From: an uncultured Clostridia bacterium
Lineage (GTDB): Bacteria > Bacillota > Clostridia > Oscillospirales > Acutalibacteraceae
Reading direction: 5' to 3'
Length of the DNA: 64,000 nucleotides
Assembly: GCA_947628665.1 (NCBI GenBank)
Contig: CANRAU010000011.1
Span: forward strand, 1 to 64,000
Below are positions 38,905 through 47,035 of the stretch, in pieces; the stretch's first letter is position 1; each line of letters starts with the position of its first letter. A model generated the notes under the pieces. That model saw nothing but the letters and a program-made list of their open reading frames with translations, made no database searches and had not been told where the DNA came from. Position numbers and translations under genes: made by a program.

Positions 38905-39586
38905 CAAAATTCACCTGCTGTTTCAATTCCTTTGCTACTTCGAGGAAAATCTGCTCGTGGATCGTTTCCACAGGTAAGGGATTCTCCCCATCCGAGCAGG
39001 TCACGACCTGCCAGCCGAGCGCATCCGCCGCGAACAAGGCCGCTTCCCGACAGGCGTGCAGATACTTGACGTCCGCCTCATGCACATCCTTTTTGCTTTC
39101 CTCGCCGCCGTAGCGCGCGCTCATCAGTTTTTGCGAAATTTCGACAGGCATGTCCAAAAAAAGCACTTTGTCGGGGCTTGGAAGCCCTAACTTGTTGTAC
39201 TCGTAATCGGAAAGCCACCGAAGATAATCGCCCCACGCCGCTTTCGGCAGTTTGACGGCCTGATGCACGGCGTTGGAGGTCGTGTAGCGATCCGCCAAAA
39301 TCAGCGTACCCGCCTCGTAATCCGCCTTCCAGTGACGCTGAAAGCTCGCATAGCGATCCACCGCGTAAAAGGAGGAGGCGGCATAGACGTTGACGTCCTC
39401 GGGATGGTTGCCGAACGCGCCGTCCAGGTACATCCGCACAAGCGTGCTGGAGGGATCGTCGTAATCGGGCAGTTTGATTTGACGCACACGAACGCCCGCT
39501 TTTTGGAGGCGTTCCCGAAGAAGCCCAACCTGCGTGGACTTGCCGCTTCCGTCAAGCCCATCGATCACGATCAGACGACCTTGCAT
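38891..39586 (-). CDS. tmk: Thymidylate kinase
   Basis: A 231-residue P-loop kinase that phosphorylates dTMP to dTDP. It has GLDGSGKST (about residues 9-17), the DR(Y/T) motif in ILADRYTTSNAVHQ, and LPSPDKVLFLDMPVEIS. GGGAGGTG precedes the ATG. It is the first gene of a long minus-strand run and is divergent from thyX, so the enzymes making dTMP and dTDP share a regulatory region. A little longer than the usual 205-215 residues. Confidence 0.94.
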   Translation of the reverse strand: MQGRLIVIDGLDGSGKSTQVGLLRERLQKAGVRVRQIKLPDYDDPSSTLVRMYLDGAFGNHPEDVNVYAASSFYAVDRYASFQRHWKADYEAGTLILADRYTTSNAVHQAVKLPKAAWGDYLRWLSDYEYNKLGLPSPDKVLFLDMPVEISQKLMSARYGGEESKKDVHEADVKYLHACREAALFAADALGWQVVTCSDGENPLPVETIHEQIFLEVAKELKQQVNFGVGI

Positions 39587-39626
39587 ATTCGACACCTCCC
39601 ACCGCATTCTCATCCATTATAAAGAT

Positions 39627-39655
39627 AGTATAGCAAATTATTTCCTTTTTTACAA
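39627..39655 (-). promoter_or_regulatory. Promoter of tmk
   Basis: Minus-strand TTGTAA (39650-39655) and TATACT (39627-39632) with a 17-base spacer, start near 39620. The -35 box and spacer lie in the perfect inverted repeat at 39639-39672, which could be an operator. Confidence 0.65.
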
Positions 39656-39672
39656 CGGTAAAAAAGGAAATA
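39639..39672. promoter_or_regulatory. 15-bp perfect inverted repeat between tmk and thyX
   Basis: Arms 39639-39653 and 39658-39672 are perfectly complementary around the 4-base loop AACG. The repeat covers the tmk -35 box and sits about 30 bases upstream of the proposed thyX promoter. It could be an operator acting on both genes or an RNA hairpin. Confidence 0.55.
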
Positions 39673-39698
39673 TCCGTAAAGATTCTGCAACAATTTGA

Positions 39699-39727
39699 TT
39701 GCGAATCAGTAAAAACTATGGTAAACT
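39699..39727 (+). promoter_or_regulatory. Possible thyX promoter
   Basis: TTGCGA (39699-39704) and TAAACT (39722-39727) with a 17-base spacer, giving a leader of about 48 bases before the thyX start. The hexamers are only moderately close to consensus. Confidence 0.4.
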
Positions 39728-39781
39728 ATTCACAAAACAAACCCTGCATAGGCTATGGAGAAAAAGCGTAGGAGCAAACCA

Positions 39782-41167
39782 ATGGATTTTTCGGATCACA
39801 ACGCAAGCGGCGTATTTTTGGTGGGGCTTTCGGATTGCGGCGAAAAAGTAACGGCGGCGGGCGGCAGAGTGTCCACCCAGCCCGGAACGGCGCTCGGCAT
39901 TTGGGAAAAAAGTCAGGACGAGGTCAAAAATGCCGCTTTGATCGATAAGGTGACGCGTTCGGGGCATAACTCCGTCGTCGAACACACGTATTATAACCTT
40001 GTGTTTCAGAATGTCTCGGCAGTGGTCGAGCAGTTCATTATTGAATTCCGTCTGGCGTCTTTCACCGTAAAGTCGAGACGGTATGTGGACTTTTCGGACG
40101 CGGGCTTTTATGTGCCGACGTTTTCAGACAAGTCCCTGACCGAGCGGTACAAAGCGCATATGGCTTTCTTTTTTGAGCTGTATCAGGAATTTACGCAAAA
40201 AGGCGTCGCCAAAGAGGACGCGCGTTTCCTTTTGCCCTACTGCCTGTTCAGCAACTTCTTTTGCAGCGTAAACGGGCGCGAGCTTTTGCATATGCTGCGC
40301 GCCATGCTGTACGGACGCGGCAGCGCCATTCCCGAAATCCATGCGCTTGGGGTCATGCTTTTGGAGCAGACCCGCGCACGCACCCCCGGCATTTTGTACG
40401 ATTTTGAGGAGCGAAATGCTCAAAAAGCGCCCGACGAACCGAATCTCGAAAAATTCCGGCCGGCCGCCGCAAAGCAGTCCCCCAAAGCGGTGGAACTGCT
40501 CGCTTCTACCCCCGACGCCGCGCGTTTGGTCGCCAAAAATGCGCTGATCGCGTACACGGGTACGGATTCGGAGACTGCCGACGCGATTTTGCAAGATCCC
40601 AAAGCCATCAAAAGCATCCTTGCAGAAATTCTAAAAAGCGACCGTCCGCGCGCGCTGGAGAGCGTACAGTTTACCCTGCGCTTTAACGGCGTTTCCCTTT
40701 CGGGACTTACCCATTTTACGCGACACAGAATGCAGTCGATTTTGATCGCGCCCCTCACCCGCACCAACCGTGCGCGGTATCTCATTCCGCCCGCGGTACA
40801 GAACGATCCCGCGCTCTTAGCGGCGTACAGGGACGCTTTCGAGCGTATGCGAAAGGAATATGAAGCGCTTCGCGCCATGGGTGTGGCGGAAAGCGATTTG
40901 GTCTATTATCAGCTGAGCGGCAACACCGTCGATCTCGTTTCGACGATGAACGCCCGCGAGCTTTTGCTGTTTTTGCGGTTGCGCACCTGCACAAGAGCGC
41001 AGTGGGAAATTCGCGCCCATGCAATCGAGGCGCTCCGGCTTCTGCGGGAGGCGGCGCCCGAAATCTTCCGTTTCTACGGGCCGAGCTGCTTTGTGGAGGG
41101 CAAATGCCCCGAAGGGAAATTCAGCTGCGGCAGGATGCAGGAAATGCACGATACCTTTTCCGTTTGA
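39782..41167 (+). CDS. thyX: Flavin-dependent thymidylate synthase, double-domain form
   Basis: A 461-residue protein, about twice the length of typical ThyX (220-250), with two ThyX-like halves. The first half (about 60-205) has VVEHTYYNLVFQNVSAVVEQ and EFRLASFTVKSRRY, a variant of the ThyX motif lacking the RHR histidine. The second half (about 285-461) has THFTRHRMQSI with RHR near 314-316 and the family C-terminus CTRAQWEIR followed by a GPSC...GKCPEG...SCG cysteine pattern. It makes dTMP from dUMP using methylene-THF, NAD(P)H and FAD. The ATG at 39782 is preferred because AGGAG precedes it; 39755 has no such site. Confidence 0.88.
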   Translation: MDFSDHNASGVFLVGLSDCGEKVTAAGGRVSTQPGTALGIWEKSQDEVKNAALIDKVTRSGHNSVVEHTYYNLVFQNVSAVVEQFIIEFRLASFTVKSRRYVDFSDAGFYVPTFSDKSLTERYKAHMAFFFELYQEFTQKGVAKEDARFLLPYCLFSNFFCSVNGRELLHMLRAMLYGRGSAIPEIHALGVMLLEQTRARTPGILYDFEERNAQKAPDEPNLEKFRPAAAKQSPKAVELLASTPDAARLVAKNALIAYTGTDSETADAILQDPKAIKSILAEILKSDRPRALESVQFTLRFNGVSLSGLTHFTRHRMQSILIAPLTRTNRARYLIPPAVQNDPALLAAYRDAFERMRKEYEALRAMGVAESDLVYYQLSGNTVDLVSTMNARELLLFLRLRTCTRAQWEIRAHAIEALRLLREAAPEIFRFYGPSCFVEGKCPEGKFSCGRMQEMHDTFSV

Positions 41168-41180
41168 TCTACCCCCCGAT

Positions 41181-41220
41181 AAAAACGCCGTCCGAACGAC
41201 CCGGTTCGGACGGTGTTTTT
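41181..41220. terminator. Bidirectional terminator between thyX and the HEYGH gene
   Basis: Two 17-base arms (41181-41197 and 41204-41220) pair with one G-U position and begin and end in A/T runs, so the hairpin can end both convergent transcripts. Confidence 0.88.
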
Positions 41221-41238
41221 GTTTTGTTTTCACTATGT

Positions 41239-41736
41239 TTATTTCACGTCGATCATTTGCAGTTTGGAGAATTTCTGTCCCCAGGCGTTCGCCCATTTTT
41301 CGCAGTACAGCTTATAGTAGGATACATTGTTCTTTTTGCGGTAGCCCTCAAAGAAGTTGCACCAAATGGCAGAGGGCAGCGCGACGACAAGATAGTATAG
41401 CGGGCCTAACAGCAGGCACTGCCAGGTGTGACCGTACTCGTGAATGCGCGTATTGTATGTCCACTTTTTGTTTTGCGGCTGATCTTTCATAAAAATGAAC
41501 AGCCCAAGCGACAGTCCGCCCGCATTCCACGGTAGATACACGATGCGCGCATATCCGAACCGCTGCCAGCGGCGTTTTTTGATTTTCGTGCAGATCAGGA
41601 ACGCGATACCGCCTGCCAAATTGACCGGCAGACCCCACGTCCACTGCACGAGATAAAACAGGAAACGGCGAAGGCTCGTTTTCCAAGATTCGGGAGGAGC
41701 GACAGGCTCCTTTCTTAGTGTATCCGGCTGTGCCAT
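41239..41736 (-). CDS. Small membrane protein with a HEYGH motif
   Basis: A 165-residue protein of unknown function with about three hydrophobic segments (roughly 27-48, 62-82 and 108-126). Between the second and third is RIHEYGHTWQ, an HExxH-like sequence placed at the edge of a membrane helix, as in zinc-dependent membrane peptidases. A third metal ligand is not obvious. It could be a minimal membrane metallopeptidase or a metal-binding protein; both are inference. It lies 13 bases after the MelB-type symporter gene and ends at a shared terminator. Confidence 0.7.
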   Translation of the reverse strand: MAQPDTLRKEPVAPPESWKTSLRRFLFYLVQWTWGLPVNLAGGIAFLICTKIKKRRWQRFGYARIVYLPWNAGGLSLGLFIFMKDQPQNKKWTYNTRIHEYGHTWQCLLLGPLYYLVVALPSAIWCNFFEGYRKKNNVSYYKLYCEKWANAWGQKFSKLQMIDVK

Positions 41737-41748
41737 ACCATGACCTCC

Positions 41749-43464
41749 TTATGATTTTTCGGCAAGCGCTTGCGCTTGTTCAAGTTCCCGTTTTTCGCGC
41801 TCTTTTTCGAGCAGGATGCAATATTCACCCGCTTCGTTTTGCTCCAGCGGCCGCGCGTTTTCGTCTGTATTCCCCTGCCCGAGCCACGTATTTTCAAGCT
41901 TTTGCCCGGAAATCAGCTCACAGCGGCGGATCTGTTCATCGGTCAGCTTTACACCGCCATATTTATGCTTTGTGGCGATTGCCGCGCGGATCATCGTGTG
42001 ATCGTCCTTTGTCATTTGGAAACGCTTCAACAAAAACAGAGAGATGAGTGCGGCAACAATCGGGATCACCGCCACGCAGATGCGCACGCCGAGTATGGCG
42101 GAATCGGATTGCACGAACAGCGAGCCCGTGGTTTTTTCATAATTCGAGACGGTATCGCCCGTGACAAGGCCGAAGCCCTGCAGGGTAAAGCCCACCATGG
42201 CCGCCATCACGCCGCTAATGCTCTTTTTAATGAGCGTACTGAAGGTCGAGATCACGCCTTCGCGCCGCCGCCCCGTGATGAGTTCGTCCACATCGGTCAA
42301 ATCGGGGAAAATGTTGGTGGAAACAAAACCAAGTCCCGACATCCCGAACGGATACAGAATCATGCTCAGCACCATAAGCAACACCCAAACAATGGATAAC
42401 TTCCCGCCGCCCGCCTGCATAAACAGGCCGATGGCAAGCCCCGCGACCATCAAAGGCGTGACGATGTTGCCGCACTTCTTTTTGCCGTACTTCATGGTCA
42501 GCGCATAATTGAGCGGGAACGCGCCCGCCTCGGCAACGCCCGCAATCGCGTTATATATCGCGTATTTGCTGTACTGATTGGCAAGGTATTTGATATAATA
42601 CACTTTGGAATTCAGGTAAAAGCCCGTGGAAAACTGATAGGCCAGACTCATAAAGAAATACTGGCGGAATGAACGGTTTTTGAATACCAAAACATATTCC
42701 CGCAGAACGTATTTCACGTCGAGCGGCGGAAACTTTTGATCAAGAGAGCTTGGCTCGTGTGTGGTTTTGAAGGTGCAGTATACCGCAATGGAGAAAAACA
42801 CCGAAAGCACAATACCGATGGTCAAAAACGGCGCTTTGGAAGCGGAAGTCAGATCGTCGCCTGAACCGAAAAGAGCCAAAACCACCACGGCGATCCCGAA
42901 AGCGGGTACCATGCCTGCGGAATTGAACAGATACCCCATGGAATTGTACTGCGTGCGCAGGTTATATTCGGGGGCAAGCTCGGGAAGCATGGCCGTATGC
43001 GGGACGCTGATGATCGTATACGCCGTTTTATACAGCATATAGACCAGAATAAAATAGGTCATGGCGGCAGTGGAATGCTCTTTGCCGTTCATGCCGTAAG
43101 CGTTCCACAACAGCGAATACGACAAAAACAGCACGGGTATCCCCCACAAAAGATACCGCCTGTGCTTGCCGTATTTGGAGCGGGTACGGTCGGTGATGAT
43201 GCCCATGACGGGGTCGGTCACGGCGTCCCAAATGGTGGCGATCATAACGACGACGCCCGCCTGACCGAGCGACAGGTTGACCACGTCCGTCAAAAAGACC
43301 GTGAAATACATACTGATAATGTAGCCTGCGCCGCCTAAGAAAATATTGGCGTAGCTGTAACGCATCATCGGCAAAATCGCTGTTTGAAAACTACCCTGCA
43401 CACCGATGGCACGTTTGACCCTTTCGCCGAAGCTGACGTTGCCGGACGTCCCGTTCTGCGCCAT
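41749..43464 (-). CDS. GPH-family (MelB-type) glycoside:cation symporter
   Basis: A 571-residue major-facilitator protein with about twelve transmembrane segments. The MelB-like first-helix motif WDAVTDPVMGIITDRTRSKYGKHR (about residues 65-90, longest part split here: TDPVMGIITDRT) is typical of sugar:Na+ or H+ symporters. A soluble C-terminal tail of about 70 residues, rich in E, K and Q, extends it beyond the usual 450-500. The ATG at 43464 follows GGGGG at nine bases; an ATG at 43503 overlaps the promoter -10 box and is excluded. It may import oligosaccharides used by the GH3 or GH2 enzymes. Confidence 0.88.
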   Translation of the reverse strand: MAQNGTSGNVSFGERVKRAIGVQGSFQTAILPMMRYSYANIFLGGAGYIISMYFTVFLTDVVNLSLGQAGVVVMIATIWDAVTDPVMGIITDRTRSKYGKHRRYLLWGIPVLFLSYSLLWNAYGMNGKEHSTAAMTYFILVYMLYKTAYTIISVPHTAMLPELAPEYNLRTQYNSMGYLFNSAGMVPAFGIAVVVLALFGSGDDLTSASKAPFLTIGIVLSVFFSIAVYCTFKTTHEPSSLDQKFPPLDVKYVLREYVLVFKNRSFRQYFFMSLAYQFSTGFYLNSKVYYIKYLANQYSKYAIYNAIAGVAEAGAFPLNYALTMKYGKKKCGNIVTPLMVAGLAIGLFMQAGGGKLSIVWVLLMVLSMILYPFGMSGLGFVSTNIFPDLTDVDELITGRRREGVISTFSTLIKKSISGVMAAMVGFTLQGFGLVTGDTVSNYEKTTGSLFVQSDSAILGVRICVAVIPIVAALISLFLLKRFQMTKDDHTMIRAAIATKHKYGGVKLTDEQIRRCELISGQKLENTWLGQGNTDENARPLEQNEAGEYCILLEKEREKRELEQAQALAEKS

Positions 43465-43501
43465 GCCGTCATGCCCCCTATCCAAAAATTTTGTTTTTTC
43501 C

Positions 43502-43530
43502 ATTGTAGCACTTTGACAAAAAACTGTCAA
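43502..43530 (-). promoter_or_regulatory. Promoter of the symporter gene with overlapping palindrome
   Basis: Minus-strand TTGACA (43525-43530) and TACAAT (43502-43507), spacer 17. TTGACAAAAAACTGTCAA at 43513-43530 is an inverted repeat with perfect 6-bp arms whose right arm is the -35 box, so a repressor could block it. Confidence 0.7.
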
Positions 43531-43586
43531 TGGCGATATAGAACAAGGGCTAAACGCACAAAAACAGAAACCCGAAAAGGCCGCAG

Positions 43587-43616
43587 TTGTCAATCGAGGG
43601 GAATTTGTGGTACAAT
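43587..43616 (+). promoter_or_regulatory. Promoter of the CCA-adding enzyme gene
   Basis: TTGTCA (43587-43592) and TACAAT (43611-43616) with an 18-base spacer, about 80 bases before the chosen start. Confidence 0.65.
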
Positions 43617-43694
43617 GATTATATATCAAACCTTACGCGGGATGTGCCGAAGGACGATGGATTTCCCGGGAAAACTACGGAAAGGACGGTCGGT

Positions 43695-45026
43695 ATGACG
43701 GAAATACACGCACCGAAGCCTGTTTGCGATGCGCTGCGATTATTGCATCAAAACGGCTTTTCGGCGTATGCCGTGGGCGGCTGTGTGCGAGACAGTCTGC
43801 TGGGGCTGTCCCCCGAGGACTGGGATCTGACCACTTCGGCGCGCCCTGAGGAAACGGAACGCGTTTTTGCGGATTTCCGCGTGGTGGAAACAGGCTTACG
43901 GCACGGCACGGTCACGGTACTGGCCGAGGGTTTGCCGCTGGAGATCACCACATACCGCATAGACGGTGCGTATGCGGATATGCGCCGCCCCGAGCAGGTC
44001 ACGTTTTCCACGGAACTGCGCGAGGACTTGGCACGGCGGGATTTTACCGTCAACACGCTTTGCTGGAGCGAGGAAACGGGCGTCCTTGACCTGTTCGAGG
44101 GATTAAATGATCTGCGCGACGGTGTGTTGCGCACGGTCGGGAACGCGGACAAGCGATTTTCGGAGGATGCACTGCGAATCCTGCGGTGCATTCGCTTTGC
44201 CTCCACTTTGGGATTCCAAATCGAGGATGCAACGTCCGACAGTCTGCTGTTCAATCGCTTTCGTTTGCAAAGCATTTCCGCCGAACGCATCCGCGCGGAA
44301 TTCACAAAGTTGCTGTGCGGGAAACACGCATCAAAGGTGCTGGAAAAGTACCGTTCGGTCGTGGAGGTGTTCATCCCCGAGCTTTCCGCGCTTGTCGGCT
44401 GCGCGCAAAACACGCCGTACCACTGCTATGACGTACTCGGACACACGCTCTGCGCGCTCGACCATATCGAACCTACGGAAATTTTGCGGTTGTGTATGTT
44501 CTTCCACGATTTCGGCAAGCCCATTTGCCGCAGGACGGACGAAAACGGCAGAGATCACTTCAAAGGCCATGGGGCTGTGAGCGTGGGGATCGCCGAAGCT
44601 GTTCTCAAGCGGCTGCGGTATGACCACAAAACCGTGGAAGAGGTCACAACGCTCGTGCGCATACACGATACAAAAGCCCCCCGCAGTAAAGCGGAGGCCA
44701 AGCGATTGCTTGCGCAAATCGGCGTGGCGCATTACCGTGCGCTTGTCAAAATCAAACGGGCGGACACGCGTGCCAAGGCCGACCCTCACGCCCTCGACGA
44801 AAGGCTCGAACGCATGGAGGCTCTTTTGGAGGAGATCCTCCAAAACGGCGAATGCTACAGCATTTCGATGCTCGCCATAAACGGAAATGATCTGCAGGCC
44901 GCAGGCGTTCCTTACGGGCAGACGGTGCGCGCGGGCTTGGAAGGGCTTTTGGACGCCGTGATCGACGGACGCTGTCCCAACGAAAAAGACGCCCTGCTGC
45001 GGTTCTTGCAAAAAAATCTGATGTAA
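43695..45026 (+). CDS. cca: CCA tRNA nucleotidyltransferase (class II)
   Basis: A 443-residue enzyme that adds or repairs the 3'-CCA end of tRNAs. It shows AVGGCVRDSLLG followed by the metal motif EDWDLTTSA (about 25-45), the RRDFTVNTLCW motif, RILRCIRFASTLGF, and an HD-domain region (HDFGKP, HDTKAP) in the C-terminal half. ATG at 43695 follows AAAGGA; the longer frame to 43587 starts in the promoter. Whether it adds CCA or only part of it cannot be read here. Confidence 0.93.
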   Translation: MTEIHAPKPVCDALRLLHQNGFSAYAVGGCVRDSLLGLSPEDWDLTTSARPEETERVFADFRVVETGLRHGTVTVLAEGLPLEITTYRIDGAYADMRRPEQVTFSTELREDLARRDFTVNTLCWSEETGVLDLFEGLNDLRDGVLRTVGNADKRFSEDALRILRCIRFASTLGFQIEDATSDSLLFNRFRLQSISAERIRAEFTKLLCGKHASKVLEKYRSVVEVFIPELSALVGCAQNTPYHCYDVLGHTLCALDHIEPTEILRLCMFFHDFGKPICRRTDENGRDHFKGHGAVSVGIAEAVLKRLRYDHKTVEEVTTLVRIHDTKAPRSKAEAKRLLAQIGVAHYRALVKIKRADTRAKADPHALDERLERMEALLEEILQNGECYSISMLAINGNDLQAAGVPYGQTVRAGLEGLLDAVIDGRCPNEKDALLRFLQKNLM

Positions 45027-45035
45027 ATCCGAAAA

Positions 45036-45063
45036 ACCGGCTGTCGGCAAAACGACAGTCGGT
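45036..45063 (+). terminator. Terminator of the CCA-adding enzyme gene
   Basis: Arms 45036-45046 and 45053-45063 pair with one G-U position around a 6-base loop, followed by CTTTTGTTAT. It lies ten bases after the stop codon. Confidence 0.8.
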
Positions 45064-45115
45064 CTTTTGTTATAAAAGTAAAGATACGAGGGCGAGACAT
45101 GCAAAGGGTTGCTCG

Positions 45116-45532
45116 TCAAACGAACACGGCGGCGTAATCCGAAGAGACCGTCGCATTTTCCGCACAAAAAGCCGCGCGCACGGTTTTGTCTCCCCAAATA
45201 CAGCGAAAACGCAGCATGCCGAAATGCACGTCATCGGTTCTGTCCTTGCCGTTGACGGTGACGGCATACAACCGATAGCCGCCGTTTGCTTCCGACGGCT
45301 CAATCCGCACACAGACTTCGGAAAACGGCCGCACGCGCACGGTTTCGGTATATAAACTGCCGTTTCCGTCGGTTTCCAGCGTAATATCAAAGCGGATACA
45401 GGTACAAAAAATCAGCAATGCCGCAAGCAGACATACAAGTATAATGGCGGTCACCCAAAAGGGTTTTCGCTTTGGCGTCGGTATGCGTTTTTGCAGGGAT
45501 TTCGGTATGCTCTTTCGCAATATTTTTCGCAC
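45116..45532 (-). CDS. Hypothetical small membrane-anchored protein
   Basis: A 138-residue protein with a strongly basic cytoplasmic N-terminus (K/R-rich, about 1-24), one transmembrane segment (about 27-46) and an outer beta-rich domain of about 90 residues with sequences such as ITLETDGNGSLYTETV and RLYAVTVNGKDRTDDV, reminiscent of Ig-like or InlB-repeat-like folds. It probably starts with GTG at 45532, eight bases after GGGGAG. Function unknown; it stands alone between the cca and tuf genes. Confidence 0.6.
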   Translation of the reverse strand: MRKILRKSIPKSLQKRIPTPKRKPFWVTAIILVCLLAALLIFCTCIRFDITLETDGNGSLYTETVRVRPFSEVCVRIEPSEANGGYRLYAVTVNGKDRTDDVHFGMLRFRCIWGDKTVRAAFCAENATVSSDYAAVFV

Positions 45533-45665
45533 GGGCTTTCTCCCCTTCTACTCACAAAATCGCTCTCCCATTCCATTTCTATTCAGCAGGCGGCGCAAAA
45601 ATCAAAGAAAAAGAGGCGGTCGGAATCGGTGCGAAAAAAAGGAAAGAAAAAAACAACGATAAAAA

Positions 45666-45701
45666 CCGCCCCGTATGGTACTTTCATACCATGCGGGGCG
45701 G
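45666..45701 (-). terminator. Terminator of tuf
   Basis: Arms 45666-45680 and 45687-45701 form a 15-bp stem with one G-U position; the minus strand then runs into TTTTTATCG. It lies 35 bases after the tuf stop codon. Confidence 0.88.
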
Positions 45702-45735
45702 ATGCGTTTGCAATTATTTTCGGTGTGTCGGCAGT

Positions 45736-46938
45736 TTAGTCGGAAACCGCAACAACAACACCCGAACCGACTGTACGACCGCCTTCACGGATAGCGAAGC
45801 GCAAGCCTTCTTCAATCGCGATGGGGGTAATCAGTTCAACGCTCATTTCGACGTTGTCGCCGGGCATGCACATCTCAACGCCTTCGGGAAGGGTGATGAT
45901 GCCGGTAACGTCGGTCGTTCTGAAATAGAACTGCGGACGATAGTTGTTGAAGAACGGGGTGTGACGGCCGCCTTCATCCTTATTCAGGACGTAAACCTGG
46001 CCCTTGAACTTGGTGTAGGGATGAATGGTGCCGGGCTTGGAAAGAACCTGGCCGCGCTCGACTTCGGTTCTCTGCACGCCGCGAAGCAGTGCGCCGATGT
46101 TGTCGCCCGCCTCAGCATAATCCAAGGTCTTTCTGAACATTTCAATACCGGTAACAACGGTCTTTCTCTTTTCGTCGGTCAAGCCAACGATTTCAACTTC
46201 TTCACCGGTTTTGAGCTGACCGCGTTCCACACGACCCGTAACAACGGTGCCGCGGCCGGAAATGGTCATAACGTCCTCGATGGGCATCAGGAAAGGCTGA
46301 TCCGCTTTACGATCAGGCGTGGGGATATAGCTGTCAACAGCATCCATCAGTTCCCAAATGGGTTTGAGGACTTCTGCGTCCATGTCGCCGCCGTCATACT
46401 CAAGCGCTTGAAGCGCAGAGCCGACGATGATCGGGGTGTCGTCGCCCGGGAAGCCGTACTCGTTCAGCGTCTCGCGAACTTCCATTTCAACAAGCTCAAG
46501 CAGTTCGGGGTCGTCGACCTGATCCGCTTTGTTCAGGAACACGATGATATAGGGAACACCAACCTGACGGGCAAGAAGCAAGTGCTCCTTGGTCTGCGCC
46601 ATCGGGCCGTCGGTCGCCGCGATAACAAGGATCGCGCCGTCCATCTGCGCCGCGCCGGTGATCATGTTTTTGATATAGTCAGCGTGGCCGGGGCAGTCAA
46701 CGTGTGCATAGTGACGAGCGTCCGTCTCATACTCAACGTGCGCCGTGTTGATCGTGATGCCGCGCTCTCTCTCTTCGGGCGCCTTATCGATCATATCATA
46801 GGCTTCAAACTTCGCATAACCCTTCATCGCAAGCGTCTTGGTGATCGCTGCGGTCAAAGTGGTCTTGCCGTGGTCAACGTGGCCAATCGTACCAATGTTG
46901 ACATGGGGTTTGCTGCGGTTAAATTTTTCCTTTGCCAT
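45736..46938 (-). CDS. tuf: Elongation factor Tu
   Basis: A 400-residue GTPase that delivers aminoacyl-tRNA to the ribosome. All GTP-binding motifs are visible: [16 protein letters not shown], and NKADQVDD, with the switch region [17 protein letters not shown] lies about eight bases before the ATG. The gene is full length and shows the smooth codon pattern of highly expressed genes. It has its own promoter-like site in the fusA-tuf gap. Confidence 0.98.
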   Translation of the reverse strand: MAKEKFNRSKPHVNIGTIGHVDHGKTTLTAAITKTLAMKGYAKFEAYDMIDKAPEERERGITINTAHVEYETDARHYAHVDCPGHADYIKNMITGAAQMDGAILVIAATDGPMAQTKEHLLLARQVGVPYIIVFLNKADQVDDPELLELVEMEVRETLNEYGFPGDDTPIIVGSALQALEYDGGDMDAEVLKPIWELMDAVDSYIPTPDRKADQPFLMPIEDVMTISGRGTVVTGRVERGQLKTGEEVEIVGLTDEKRKTVVTGIEMFRKTLDYAEAGDNIGALLRGVQRTEVERGQVLSKPGTIHPYTKFKGQVYVLNKDEGGRHTPFFNNYRPQFYFRTTDVTGIITLPEGVEMCMPGDNVEMSVELITPIAIEEGLRFAIREGGRTVGSGVVVAVSD

Positions 46939-46992
46939 TGGAATTTCCTCCTTTTATAAGCGCAAATGATCTTTGGTATACTATGTGCTTGT

Positions 46993-47021
46993 ATTTTACC
47001 AATAAAACGGTAAAATTTCAA
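46993..47021 (-). promoter_or_regulatory. Promoter of tuf
   Basis: Minus-strand TTGAAA (47016-47021) and TAAAAT (46993-46998), spacer 17, in the 97-base fusA-tuf gap. ATTTTACC and GGTAAAAT form an 8-bp inverted repeat across spacer and -10 box that could also act as a weak fusA terminator. Confidence 0.6.
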
Positions 47022-47035
47022 GCCCTTTTATAAAA

